Source: Clavelina lepadiformis
Taxonomy: Eukaryota; Chordata; Ascidiacea; Aplousobranchia; Clavelinidae
DNA: 64,000 nucleotides
Reading direction: 5' to 3'
Assembly: GCF_947623445.1 (NCBI RefSeq)
Contig: NC_135241.1
Coordinates: 7,442,501-7,506,500, forward strand
The translations under genes were made by a program, and so were the position numbers. Each line of letters begins with the position of its first letter. Within the stretch, counting starts at the first letter, position 1. Below the pieces are notes generated by a model. The model was not told where the DNA came from and did no database searches. It saw only the letters and a program-made list of their open reading frames with translations. This document shows positions 11,459 through 23,685 of this stretch, piece by piece.

Positions 11459-14400
11459 TTAATAACCGCCTTGGTTGCCGAATGTTTCAGATATCTTTGA
11501 ATTGTGAGGATTGATTTTACCTATTACATCGGGATAATTGTTTACTAGCAAGTTATAAATATGTTCCGCCGATAATGCTTGACCGGTTTGAGCTGGATGA
11601 AACCCGTCTACCGGTTCTATGATTTGCCAGGCCTGACCACCTTTGGATTCCCATTCAGAAATCACTGAAAAAGAACATTCCATGAAATTGGGCAGAAATA
11701 TACCAATATGTAGCATACAAAGTTATCATGATGCGTTTCACATGACACATTTAGACCTATGTTACATATTCACAATAATAATATTGAAATGACACAATAT
11801 TAAAATGAAATGCTGTTAAATGAGCTCTTACTATCCCCGACGTCATAATCCATAAATATTAGATCTAAGCTTTTATATTTCTGGGTTTCCACAATACGTT
11901 TTCCTTCTTGGCTAAGTTCAGCTGCTCTCTGCAGTTAATGTAAAGCGTGTTATAAAAATCAATATTGAATCCTATAGGCTACAACAGTTTACATGCAAAT
12001 GAAGCATCAGGAATGTTTGCCTTAGACGTCAGATTTCGAATTGTTTCGTTGCTGTTCATCCAACCCGTGCAAGGCGAAATTTGCAGACAGTTGAGATATT
12101 CGTAAAGGTCGCGGTATGTAACATCACTGTTCAACTGACCTATCGGGTGCACTCTAAATATTATAATGTTTGTTGTTATGAATTACTATCATAATTATTG
12201 TTATAAAATTTGTAAATGTTGGTAAAGAATCCAGAAAACATCAGTTAGAAGTTAAACTTTGGAAACTTATACCTTGAATGCATTGTGTCCCAAAGTACCC
12301 TACCATCAGCTAACCCAGATATGATGACTGTGCTGTTTACGGGAAGTGTAGAATTGAGATAGCTAAGAGTCGTTAGCATATTGGATCTATAGTCTTTAAC
12401 TGATGTCATGTGTGCAAGTGTATCTGGATGACTAAAAACAAAAGTAAACTTTACTTATACATTGTTTATGATAAAATACTCAATGAGCCAATCAAATACG
12501 CCGTCCAATTAAAACACTCCAAATACGGTAGCGCGTCTGCCCTTCTGCAAACTTGCGGCCTGTACAGTCAGTAATAAGTTAATAACTAATAGGAAATGAA
12601 CTTACCCATTGCACACATCATTTCCCACTAACGCCAACACGATTATAATTGGATAATCAGTTGTTGAGTTGCGAGCTAACCCTTTCATAATGGTATGCAT
12701 GTTGCTCGAATCTCCCCCGTTCACCGCTATATTTTGATAATCGCGATGAATACATTTGTTGTCTTTTAAAAGGCGCATGTAGAGCGAATCAACTGGACCA
12801 TCAATAGAATGCGGCCATTTGTTTGTAGCAAAGGCTGTAGAAATTGAGGAAATTAAAAAAATACTTTACAATCGCATAAGCAAAAACAATCTTACCGGTA
12901 ACTCCTGACAATTGTGGCCAGTCAAACTCATCAGTAAGGAGCATAAGAACATCTTGAAAAGTATCCTAAATTTTTAGGATTCTTAAAATATTGTATGAAA
13001 CACAACGGCGTGAAGTGTGTTACTTGGTCTCTAGTTATAATTATTCAAGATGTGAAGTTTCTTATTCGGAGGTAAAGTTGGTAACTGGATTACTTGTGGT
13101 ATACAAAACTTCATGTTTGTTATCGGTTGCCTTATTACTTTTTCGTTCATTTATTCGCAATTTAAGTGGGTTTTATGCTAAATCGCTTGCAAACTCCGTA
13201 AAAGCTATGATTTAAAATAAATTCATAGGCATTTGGGTAAATTTCAAGAAATTTATGTAAATTTACATAAATCAACATAAATACAAAAAACATTCCAATT
13301 AATTTATATATAACCAAACAACATTTATGAAAACTCAAGTAAATTTATACTTACATACAAAAGAAATCCTATACGAGTTTAAGTTAATTTGAAAAGGTTT
13401 ACAACAATTAAAAGAAAGTTGCACCAACTCACTTTAACTTTTTTATTTTTATATAAAATATAGTTGTATCGATAAATCAACAGATAATTTAATAGATATT
13501 TGGCATCCTTCTATTTCGGTATCATCTTTGGCAGTTTAATTGGTGTCAATAATTAAGCAGCCATCGTTAAAATTATCAAAAAACTAAATTCTCAATATTT
13601 TTGTAACACACTGGCTTATTTAAGGCTATGTTAATTGGGAGTCGACTAGCCTGGTCCATATATTGGCTGATTGTGCATCGTAGACTAATCGGTTTTAATT
13701 TATCGACCATCGGAAAAATTTTCATGGCGTTTCTATTCTCTTGAACAACTGGTTTATTTAAAGGGTAGTTATTCGGCAGCTGATTGCTCCGGAATCAGCC
13801 AATTTTTATCAGTACAAGTATGGTGTAAATTGATTTAGATTCGTATAAATGAAAGTAAATTTGCAAGAGTAAATGCAAATTTCAATAAGATTAAACAATC
13901 TCAAGAATAAACTCATTAAAATCACAAACATTAATATATTCTATACATCTCTTATCGTTAAATAATTGTAAATTAATTTTTCAATATTGTACTATACTCT
14001 CAATAATAAAACTATTTTTTAAACTTTATTTAACTTTTAACTACTGTACATGTTTCAAAATAATTAATTTTAAAAATGTACAATATTTACGTTTCTGAAA
14101 TAGTTTTCTTTTACATGAATTTATAAGATTTTATTTTAATTTTTGTAAATAAGTAAATGAGGAACCAGGAAACCAGAAACCAATTTTACGCCGGTGTAAA
14201 ACACATACCCAATTTTTGGAATATTTAGTTATTGTACTTTCGAAATGTAATTTTGACTACCGTATTTTCTTGAATAGAAACCGCGGCTACTATTTTTGAT
14301 TTTTGAACGTTTTGTGCGGCTTCTATTCGAGGTCGGCTTCTATTCGAAGGCGGCTTCTATTTTTATTACATGAAGTACCGGTAGTGTTGATTAGGTGACA

Positions 14401-16667
14401 ATAAAATTCTGCGCACTCTTTTGACAAAAAGATTTCATTCTATTACTATCCGATCACTACTGAATGTGACAACTGCTGTTTTTCGCATGTGCAAGCTCTC
14501 ACTGACAGCCTTTATATTACACCGAAGCGATTTCATCATTGTCTTCTGCTGCTACTATGCGAGGGCGGCTTCTATTCAAGAAAATACGGTACCTTTAATA
14601 TTATTTTACCTCGTCCAAAGTTTCAGCCATGAAATATTCTGGAGGTAAATGAAAGTGGGCACCAGCTGAATCACCGAGGATAGCAATTCCACGTGAATGT
14701 GCTTTGGAGCAGTATTGTTCCTCAAAGGGAATGCCGCTGTGCGGATCTACACCCTTTTGAAATTAAATAGTTTGCTCATATTTTGCCATTAAATGGGTTT
14801 ACATTTCATAAATTTGTCGTAAGTATAAACTTTGTTAATCATTTATCCGCATTGCTTACAATGGAAGCTTGTTAACTCAACCAACTTTAAGTTAACATTT
14901 CCAAATGAACAGTAACGTAACTGGTCCCGGGAAAAATGCCGATCTTGCGTATATTGTAACATCTAATATATACCAACTTCTGATAACCTAAACCAAAACT
15001 AAAACAATTATCGGTCCCTTCAGCTTCGAATTATCGAGCTTTCACAGTTATAAACAACACGATTTGTGGTGCAGGTTTTCACTTTTGAGTAAGCTACATT
15101 TTCCTCTCACAACTCAAATAAACTATATAGAAAATTCGAATGGTTTTGATTCGTTTGCAAAAGGACATGTTTGCTGCTTACATAAATTCCATTGCAGTTA
15201 GAATCGGCAACGCGATCACTATTAACAGGTTTTCTTCCGGGATAAAAGTTAGATTTTGTGTCGTCGCAGTCTTTTCCCCTCCAGTGAGTTCCTCTTAAAG
15301 TTGTTACTTCGCTGAACTTGTCTCGATCTATATCTTCAATGGGAAGATGATCATTTGAAAACCTATTCAAGAAAATAATTATTCAAGAAAATTATTAGAA
15401 AATTACCAAAAAATTGAATCTTTTGGTTCAGGCTGTAATCCAAGATTCAGCCAAACAAACACCTGTCTATGATATTGCATATTTCTTTAACACCAGGAAG
15501 GGTGCATAACGGGTTGTCGGATTTATCACGTTTGAAAGCGCTTTTGTCTTTTATTCTTAGAAAAGACGGGTCAAAGTTAGATGGCAACGGAAATGCATGG
15601 CAAAACTCTGTTCCAGGTTCTTTTGTACATAATCCAATCTAAAACCAAAATCCGTATACTGCCGTTAATTTATAGCTCAGTTCACCATTACCAACGAACT
15701 ATAAATCTGTTTAGTTGGTAACATTCGTATAAAAAATGATAAATAGGTAGAGTCTATATAGAAATAGGCGTTTCTCAAAAGTTTTTTTTGTAGAATTTTG
15801 TTTGATTGGTTATGCTTGTTTTGGCATACAATTCAAAATATTTCTACATTTCTGAAATCACATGCTTTATCTTAATAATGATAACGGAACTGTACATTGT
15901 GACATATGATGTCAGGGGTTTCGTTGTGGTAAACTCCATCAATAAGAGCGGAACCAAATTCATTCAGCAGCGCTCTACAAGCTTCATTCAAAGGATTTGG
16001 TAAGTTTGTGCACAAATATGTTTCCACTGCGGTCACTACATCAGTTGTGTGAACTTGCGCCAGCTGTTCGGCCAAGCCAACAAGGATAGAACAGGCTAAA
16101 AATAAATAACACATAAAATAGAAAAAGTTAACGTGCAGAATAAAAACCTACACTTACTGTGCGATATAGTAACGTGAGAATTTTAACATCTGCTATATAA
16201 GCTATGGTGCCAGAATGATAACATTGGATTTTTTTTATTTCGAGCATATTTTTATACCTTATTAATTTTATAACATAATTACAGGTTATTGTGGAAAATT
16301 TTCAGTTTGTTGACAACTCAATGCTGATATTAAAATTATTTCTGTTCATTCTATCACGACACGTTCTCTATATTGGCTATATATGTCGATTAATTGTCCA
16401 TAGTTGACATAAAAGAAGCAGTAGCCATTGCATGCGATTACTAAATGATTTGACCAAGTGGGCCGTCCCAATTATGTTATTTAAAAAAATAGAAACTGTA
16501 TCCCGGTTTCAAATCTGTAGAAATGTTTACTTCACCACAATACTAACTTGTTATACTTGACATAGCCTACCTGCACAAGTAGTTCCTCCATTTATGTCAG
16601 CGTTTGCGAAGCTGCAAGTAAATAACAACAATGAGGTTATTACTAGTACTCTCCGCAGAAACCACAT
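11459..16667 (-). CDS. AOAH: Acyloxyacyl hydrolase (11 exons, complete)
   Basis: Lipase that removes secondary acyl chains from bacterial lipopolysaccharide; secreted or lysosomal. Exons: 16571-16667, 15896-16095, 15463-15638, 15182-15362, 14610-14753, 12896-12965, 12606-12834, 12273-12431, 12021-12153, 11832-11928, 11459-11664. All phases join, giving 563 aa (human about 575). Residues 1-23 are a signal peptide (MWFLRRVLVITSLLLFTCS). Residues 31-105 form a saposin-B domain with paired cysteines (CAAC... CHNIGLC). The GDSL-type hydrolase has GDSAGAHFH (Ser247), GNDVC (Asn361) and DGFHP (Asp515, His518). THWRGKDCDD and CNGIY match the vertebrate protein. The protein ends FGNQGGY. Intron 9 uses a GC donor. 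The exon 5 acceptor has a weak pyrimidine tract and is the least certain boundary. Family identity is very secure. Confidence 0.95.
14260..14589. mobile_element. TA-flanked MITE in AOAH intron 5
   Basis: Inverted ends CCGTATTTTCTTGAATAGAA and its near-complement TTCTATTCAAGAAAATACGG, each bordered by TA, suggest a Tc1/mariner-type MITE of 330 bp. The element starts only 19 nt inside the intron from the exon 5 splice donor. Internal copies of GGCTTCTATTCGA recur several times. No transposase seen. Confidence 0.8.
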
Positions 16668-17673
16668 TTTAAATTAACTGCAGTAGTCCACGAGAATAAA
16701 ACTATACTGAAGTTATGAACACATTAAACAGTCTCATATCTCGACTGATATATATAGACACTCACATGCGACGGGTTTATTTACATATGGCGACGCATAA
16801 CGCATATATAACATGCCAAAACTTTAAAGGTTTCTTTCTCGTTTGCCTCTGAGCAGGTAAGAATCAAGAATTTACTTGCCCGGATCATTCTTACATTGAA
16901 TATACCAAGCAAATTTAAAACTAATAGGCCTACTACTACTGCCTACTTTACTTTTGACTTTAAAGAGAAGGTTAAACTCAATATAATACTGTATTGTGGT
17001 TTGAAATGTTGTCGAAATACATCTTCATTAACAAATTATAATAAATTTTACTCCAGATTTAAATTCATTTTTCCAACGTCTTGTTCTAACGTAGTGGAAG
17101 TCACTACAGTGTGTCAGTTAACGGTGTTGATATATTTGTATACAAACGGTATTAAAGAAAGGCTGCCACTATTTCACTGGACAAAATCGTGCATTCGAAG
17201 CTATTTTTCACAGTTTCTTGTTAACCTAACTTAAATGTTATAACATAGCAACTTGAACCTAGCCAAAATCTACCTTCTAATCCTACTCTAACCGCAACAA
17301 AACCTTAAACACCTAAAATCAACTTTTTGCATACCGGTACCTATTCTCCTAACCACCTATCTTTAACAGCAAGCTGCGTGACCTACATACGGTAAAATAG
17401 TCACTTCGTTAAAAAAGACTTCGCCAGTGGCGACATTGCGTAATGGGCAATGTAGGCCTATAAGCTTTATAGTTTATACAGTTTTAAAAACTATGTTTAG
17501 ATTATTTTCAAACGTTGATGGAATTTTTGCCATACATACATTTTCATCATACATACAGCCAGCCAAACTTAGCCTGAATGGCATGGTATCAAAAAGATTA
17601 CGGCACCATTCCCACTTTCAGCTATCGTATGTTCCAAACAAATCCAAAGAGTAGGGCCGGCTAAGGCCAACGC
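16668..17673. other. Intergenic, upstream of AOAH
   Basis: Contains the AOAH promoter region by position; a TATATATAG-like motif occurs near 16,750. Short open frames here have no recognisable features. No gene seen. Confidence 0.4.
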
Positions 17674-18156
17674 GAGCGATGCAACTGCGTTATTCCCCAT
17701 GTTCCTTACCACCAAAACAAAAATAACAATTTATCTTCTATTTTGCGCAAATCAGTGTTATTTCTCAATTTGTTTACGAAAGAGATTGTTTTGGTGAAAT
17801 ATATCACGATGCAAAGCTTTAGTGAAAGCTGATTCATAATTTGGTTTACGTTATTATTATTATTAAATTAAGTTTAATAATATTAGCCTATTATTAATAT
17901 AAAATCACCAAGGGCTTCGCCATCAGTTCTTGCATTGGGTTTCGCGCATGCTGAGGTAGGCCCTGCAAAAGATATTGAGCTCACCGCCTGACAAAGTTGG
18001 CAAAAGGAATTTAAGTTCCAACATCGATAGTGTCGATAGTTTTTTATTATGCTTAGGTGTATTTTGCGTTCAGTGATAATTGAAATGAAGGGAGTGATTT
18101 TCTAGGCTGCTCCTTAAGTATAAAGGACATATGGTATCTGCTAATTGGCAGTGCTT
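17674..18156. repeat. Direct repeat copy 1 (duplicated 3' flank of CARF-like gene)
   Basis: This block matches 18637-19023 with many substitutions and a few indels. Shared stretches include ACCAAAACAAAAATAACAAT, CATCGATAGTGTCGATAG, GTATTTTGCGTTCAGTGATT and CTGCTAATTGGC. On the minus strand the last piece reads ACT GCC AAT TAG, the same final codons as the CARF-like gene, so the block appears to be a duplicated gene tail plus 3' UTR. Confidence 0.75.
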
Positions 18157-18636
18157 TAAAACTAGAGTATATAAGATTATAAGTTATACAAATGACCCAC
18201 GCTTGGGAACATATTTCTAAGGAATCTGCGCAACTACAAAAAATGGGTTTAAACGCTCAAAGCCGTTCGCAGATTTTTCATCCTCCGCGCATTCATTCCT
18301 TTTTAAGAAAAGAAGCTACCACCTACATTCCTACAGAGTGCATTCCACGTGCGTTACGCCAAACATCTTCGGCACACCTGCAGTCAAGCAGCGTAAATTT
18401 GGTTTGACTACGGCGTTGCACAGAGCAAGTATACATCTGTGCGCAACCACAGCAAATGCACTTAACTCTTCTGTTTTTCTCTTGTTTAGACGACAACGAG
18501 CTAAACCTCTCCTTTTCAGAGATGACAGTTGCCATAGCACATCTATGGCATAGTCATGATGTTTGCCGTACGCATCTCATGGAATGCACCCTGGTGAGTG
18601 GCGACATACCTATATAGGAACAGACAACAGTTCTTA

Positions 18637-19023
18637 GAGCGATGCGACTACGTTTGGCTCCGTGCTGCTTAGCAGTTAGCACCAAAACAAAAATAACAAT
18701 TTAGCTTCTATTTTGCACAAATCAGTGTTATTTATCAATTTTTTTTTCAAAATATGCAACGAAACAAACTTTGGTAGGAGCTGATTCACAAAAAGTTGAT
18801 ATTTGGATTACGTTATCATCATCATTACTATTAAAATAAGTTAATCGGAAAAGGGCTCTGCCAGCAGTTCTTGCATATTGTTCCGCGCTTGCTGATGCAA
18901 GTCTTGCCAAAGAGATTGAGCTCACCACTTGAAATTAACTTCCAACATCGATAGTGTCGATAGTTTTTTTATAATGCTTAGATGTATTTTGCGTTCAGTG
19001 ATTGCTCTGCTAATTGGCGGTGC
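18637..19023. repeat. Direct repeat copy 2 (native 3' flank of CARF-like gene)
   Basis: Partner of 17674-18156. It overlaps the stop codon and 3' UTR of the CARF/ALS2CR8-domain gene. The ~480 bp between the copies has no recognised gene. Confidence 0.75.
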
Positions 19024-20697
19024 CTCGAGATGGATTGAGCTTAAGACGTTTTCGTGGAATTTCATCACACGTTGAAATTAAATTGGTAGTAGCAAAAGTT
19101 TTTCTCTTTATTCTGAAACAGTGTTCATTGTGGCCATTCTTTCCTTCTAATCCAGAATCATATTTACATCTTTCTGAAAGATTATCTAGAACTTCTTTCA
19201 AAATTGCTTCAGCCTTTGACAGTTTGATAACTGAGGCAACGTCATAGCATATATTGCAAATTTTGGTGGCTATTTTTGCAATTGATATACAAAGTTTCTG
19301 ATGGTCAGCTGTTGTTTTGTCCGATTCTATGTTTTCAATTTGTAAAGCTTGAATCGTTGGAGATGGCATAATTGAAGCTATATCATCAATGGCGGTTACT
19401 TCTCTATCTTCATTTGCTGTAGCAACCTGACAATTGAAAAGTACTGAGTCTAGTGTCAAGCAAACAGAGCTTTAACATGATTTAATCGAAGGTATACCAT
19501 CATTTACCATTTTATCAATTTTAGAACTAGGTCGTTGATCCATTGGCTGTAAAACTCTAGTTGCCTGCATTACATTTACTTGTGTTTCAATTATACCATA
19601 CGCTTGTAATCTCACGAAAATAAGTGGTCTTATAATTTTGTATAATGAACAAAACTTAAAACCTGTGTTGTATTTTTTGGGAAGTTTGTATTTGTAGGGT
19701 GACTAAAGGGTTAAAGTTTTTCAATAATATCAAACATCATTTGTCTGGTTAGAAACAGTGTTGTAAGATTATTTTTAATACCTCTTTCAATACATGTCCA
19801 GTGTGCTCTTCTGCTAAGGGAAACCGGATTCGGCAAGCATGCTTTCTGATCAAACTCACGTCACACTCAGAAAGTTTTTTTCGAATTTCTTTACTGGCTT
19901 GGCTTTTAGCATAATTAGTGACTGATGTACTATTTATCATAATCTATATAGAAAATGTCTGACTAAACAGATATTTACGATTTGCAGTTTCAAATACTGT
20001 TCATTACATATTAATAACAGCAGAATTAATAATGAATGAAAATCGAATAGAATTACCAACCTTACCTGATACTCTGGGAATTTAACTACTTCAGACATAA
20101 TAACTTTTGCTTTGCAATTAACCTTTTTTGAACTTCTCACAATCTTTTTCTTATTTGAAAAGTGGTGGTCAGACAGCTTTATGAAATAAATTCAACGGTA
20201 AATATATTACGGAGATTAAGAACTTTATTAAAACATCTAGTAACATACTTGCATAGAAAATCTACTGAGGCGTTTTTGTTCATTTCTAGCTTTGTTCCAG
20301 TCCTTGCCATGCTGACACTCTCTCTCATGAGAGCGAGAAATAATGAAGGGAATAGTGCACTCATCCCAGTAGATTTTACTACCATTAACACCTATGCAAT
20401 GACAAACAAATAAGAAAAGCTGGGGGTGCAGTGCATTTTACTTGTTTTTATTGAAATCTGAACATACCACATTTATAGCTTTTTCGACTTATAAACTTTG
20501 TCAATGAGTTTCTTTCAAATTTCTCCACCTCTTCCAAAGCTTTCTCATATGATGTTGTCCACTGAATAAATACACATTTTGAGAGAATCAACAAGAACTT
20601 TAGCACAGCTTACTGTGAGTACTGTACTAACTTGGTACTTGCATATTTCAATGGCGTTCTTGAATGTCATATTTTGCAGTGTAGAAGTTTTAATCAT
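19010..20697 (-). CDS. CARF/ALS2CR8-domain protein (7 exons seen)
   Basis: Exons 20632-20697, 20468-20561, 20249-20391, 20066-20176, 19782-19943, 19508-19564, 19010-19426 join in phase to 349 aa. The order of motifs matches the calcium-responsive transcription factor family (Pfam ALS2CR8) as I remember it: an A-helix segment (FKNAIEICKYQ, SYEKALEEVEKFE), YWDECTIPFIISRSHEREC, a basic Cys stretch KKIVRSSKKVNCKAKVIM, EVVKFPEYQI, a FPLAEEHTGH histidine motif, and VLQPMDQRPSSKID. The C-terminal tail carries basic nuclear-localisation-like clusters (RIKRKTF, IPRKRLKLNPS). The role is inferred: a DNA-binding nuclear protein. The start at 20697 (MIKTSTLQNM) is the first Met of the open stretch; more N-terminal exons may exist. 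Phase continuity over six introns argues for a real gene. Confidence 0.72.
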
Positions 20698-21703
20698 AAC
20701 AAAGCTACCTTAAAAGGTTACAATTTCTCCTTCACCTACATTAAAATTAATTTTCGTTTTAATTTTGTTTCACCAACATTATTAAAATCTTTTTCCTGTA
20801 ATAATGCACGTAATATAACTTGGGGAGAGCTGAAATATTTTTTTCTGTATCAAAGTGCAGTTATAAATATTATTGTCGAAAATTGACAATAGCCCTTTAA
20901 CTAGAGTTTATACCGATAATTTTTTTGCATTATTTAGATGGTAAAATGTTAATACAATAAATATAAATATGGTCGTTGAACACATACATTAGCTTTTACC
21001 TACACTAGTAGAATCACGCGCAACTATGGCAACAGTTTAGTATAAAAACATGTGTGTATTACTGCAACTTTAATGGGCAGAGAAAGGTTACATATAAAAT
21101 CCTTCTCTTTTCAATTAATCTGTGGTAAACAGAAAGTAGTAACTGGTATGCTTAGTGTCAGTGAAATTCAAAGAACACTTGCCATATCAAAATTTTACTT
21201 TTGCTTGTAAACTATTACTAAAAGCACCAGAAAAGATCTGATACTGCAATGACTGAAAGATTTTAAGTATTTTTTCATAATACATATTCAGTTTCGTATT
21301 GATGTTACTTAGTTTAATGGTCTTAATAAACAGCTCCAAATTCAGGTAATACAAAAATAAACAAAAAAATGTGCGTCTATCAGATTTTGTAAAAAGACAA
21401 GATTGGTAACCGGGTATTAAATAATGAGGAATCATCGTCGAGTTTAAGTCATGCAAAGATTTGCCTTAGTCCAAGGAAACAGATTACGATGGAAATTTAA
21501 AAGAAATCTAATGATTAGGTTTTTCTCTTAAAAATCGGGTAGTATTGTTATACATTACGGTGTTGTGTTTTTCAATACTGAAATAAACAATCAAGATAAT
21601 TTGTATGTGAATGGTCAACATCAGTGACATTACTAGGATTGTATACATGAACTCACATGTTATATATGTATGTACATATTCATATATATACATATTCTGG
21701 GCT

Positions 21704-21793
21704 TAGTATACAAGTGCACAAACAGATGACGTCACAATTTGAGTAGCTGGGGACTAGTATACAAAGGCATCCTGTGGTTGTGCACTTGTATGT
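21704..21793. mobile_element. Short MITE with CRE palindrome, copy 1
   Basis: Inverted ends TACAAGTGCAC and GTGCACTTGTA enclose GATGACGTCAC, ATTTGAGTAGCTGGG and GCATCCTGTGGTTGTGCAC, the same core as at 57796-57888. The core holds the palindrome TGACGTCA. Confidence 0.7.
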
Positions 21794-22087
21794 ATATTAG
21801 ACCCCATATTCTGATATGAAAGTTGTATATTTGCTTAACTCAGTAGCTGAAAGAAGTCCCAAAGTAATAATATGGAAGACAAACATTCTTTGATTTTATA
21901 CATAAGTTACATGAACTAAAACTACATAAGAGCAAAAATGAAATTAACTGAGGCCATACTGTGAGTAGTTTTTTTTTCTAAGAAAGGTAGCTGCCGTCTA
22001 CCTGTAGTCCTGCAATATCAACAGGTTTCAATTATCAAAGTGACTTACATAAAAATGTTATTAGGTTATCTGTAAGACTGGATCACT

Positions 22088-22145
22088 ATCATAGATATCC
22101 TATAAAACATTTTTGTTGTTTTATGTTATATAGGATATCTATGAT
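22088..22145. repeat. Palindrome with 22-bp arms
   Basis: Arm 22088-22109 (begins ATCATAGATATCCTATA) and arm 22124-22145 are inverted complements with one mismatch around a 14-nt T-rich loop. It could be a foldback transposon relic. Confidence 0.85.
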
Positions 22146-22887
22146 CCCTATCCACTATTTTCCACAAAAGGTATAGCAGAATAGCACAGTCTTTCCAAAG
22201 GGCATTACAAGGGTAATGGAAGTGCCAATATGCAAGATCTGCTGATTTTGGTTGAGAAATTCCCAGGTGCCCGGCGCAAGTTTAAAAAATGACCATTATA
22301 TGCGTATAAAGAATTTGCGTATTCGCATAATATGCGGAAAAAAGCGCTTTCGCACAACTATGTTTACTAAGCGAGTCAACAAAATAACATCGGCTGGCAA
22401 ACAGCCGTTTACCGAAAAAGCTTTTTTCCAAATTCCTTAACCGGCAGCCGGTGAAATAGATGCTGCCTATATTTTTTGGAAGTCAAACCCAAACTCAGGC
22501 AACTTCATGAAGAGTCAGATAAGAATGAGAACTGACGATTGAGGACCAGATTTCAACTTTGTTCAACAGACTAGGCCTACAATACGTTAAAATTATTTGT
22601 GGCACAATGAGGTGGGCCGTATTTTGGAGGCCCCTGCCCCAACTAATGACTCATCAAGGACATTACTTTCTGTATTATACGGTAAAGCCACTACACCGCA
22701 AACGTTATAGCCTAGAATAATGAATTGAATTAGCTACATATGTAACGCTAGGCTTCGCATATTTTTCAGTCTGCTGTGAATATTCTATATAAATATCAGT
22801 GGTGTGTGTAATTCATCCGAAAAAATGTAGTTATTTTCTATTTCCTTTTCGTAGCATTTGCAGAGCCAGAAAAGTTAATGACGATAA

Positions 22888-23652
22888 ATGAAAATAGTTT
22901 ATAAGCTTTTTAAAAAGTGGAGCTCCTATAAATACCGGTTTTTACCTTGGATTGCTTTTGGTATTAATCCTGGAAAGCATATTTCTATAGTTAAGGATGA
23001 AATTATAGAAAGAGAAGAAGTGCTAGGACAACTCACTTCAATTTTTTCATACTTCAAACATGTTGAATCATCCAAGCAAAACTCAAATGCAATTTTAGAA
23101 GAAGTGGCTGGATTTCAAATAACTTGCAGACAAAGTGAAATTCCAGGTGCTGGCAACGGAGTATTTGTTTCCAGTGGATCTGTAAAAAAGGGACAAGTTG
23201 TTGCCATTTATCCTGGGACAGTGTATTTGCCTTCCGATTTTATTTTTTTCCAGTCACTGGCAAATCAATTTATATTTCGTTGTAAAGATCATCACTACAT
23301 TGACGGGAAACGTAGCGGCCTATCCAAATCTATCTTCAAGTCGTGTGCAGGCAGGGATAAAGTGGGTTACCATAACACTTGTGATTGTTCCTGGCTTACA
23401 GGAAGTTTGTCATGTCCCTTAAACGTTGGTCAGTATGTCAACAACAAGACAAGCATTCACCTTCCAAATATACAGTATCAAGAATTTGACTTTATGAGTG
23501 ACTTTCCATTGGAGTTCCGAAAATTTGTACCCAACATTAATCATGGTGGTCTTGGAGCTACTAATTATTTGAGAACTGTAGTATTAGTTGCAACTACTGA
23601 CATTTCCACAGGTCAAGAATTGATTGGAGAATATTTTACTGCATCTAATTAA
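22888..23652 (+). CDS. SETD9: SET domain-containing protein 9 (single exon)
   Basis: Predicted 254 aa from one exon. The N-terminus, WSSYKYRFLPWIAF, matches the start of vertebrate SETD9, supporting this Met. The SET region covers about residues 85-250: IPGAGNGVFVSSGSVKKG, AIYPGTVY, FFQSLANQFIFRC, IDGKRSGLSKSIFKSCAGRD, VGQYVNN, YQEFDF, VVLVATTDISTGQELIGEYF. Vertebrate SETD9 is near 300 aa; the shortfall lies in the linker after the N-terminal helix. The product is a putative methyltransferase-fold protein whose substrate is not established. OXLD1 follows 33 nt downstream on the same strand. A TTTGCAG about 18 nt upstream of the ATG could be a cis or spliced-leader acceptor. Intronless structure is what I see; retroposition is possible but the frame is intact. 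Confidence 0.92.
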   Translation: MKIVYKLFKKWSSYKYRFLPWIAFGINPGKHISIVKDEIIEREEVLGQLTSIFSYFKHVESSKQNSNAILEEVAGFQITCRQSEIPGAGNGVFVSSGSVKKGQVVAIYPGTVYLPSDFIFFQSLANQFIFRCKDHHYIDGKRSGLSKSIFKSCAGRDKVGYHNTCDCSWLTGSLSCPLNVGQYVNNKTSIHLPNIQYQEFDFMSDFPLEFRKFVPNINHGGLGATNYLRTVVLVATTDISTGQELIGEYFTASN

Positions 23653-23685
23653 TCGACACAAATTGCAAAAACCATTACAAGCAAC

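Larger units (their letters stand above)
20698..22887. other. Intergenic between CARF-like gene and SETD9
   Basis: Divergent promoter region for the two genes by position. It holds the 90-bp MITE at 21704-21793 and the 22-bp-arm hairpin at 22088-22145. Other short open frames have no recognisable content. Confidence 0.4.

Noticed and set aside
18192-18553. Four overlapping short frames between the direct repeats
   Set aside because: They cover the same bases on both strands in several phases without any family signal.
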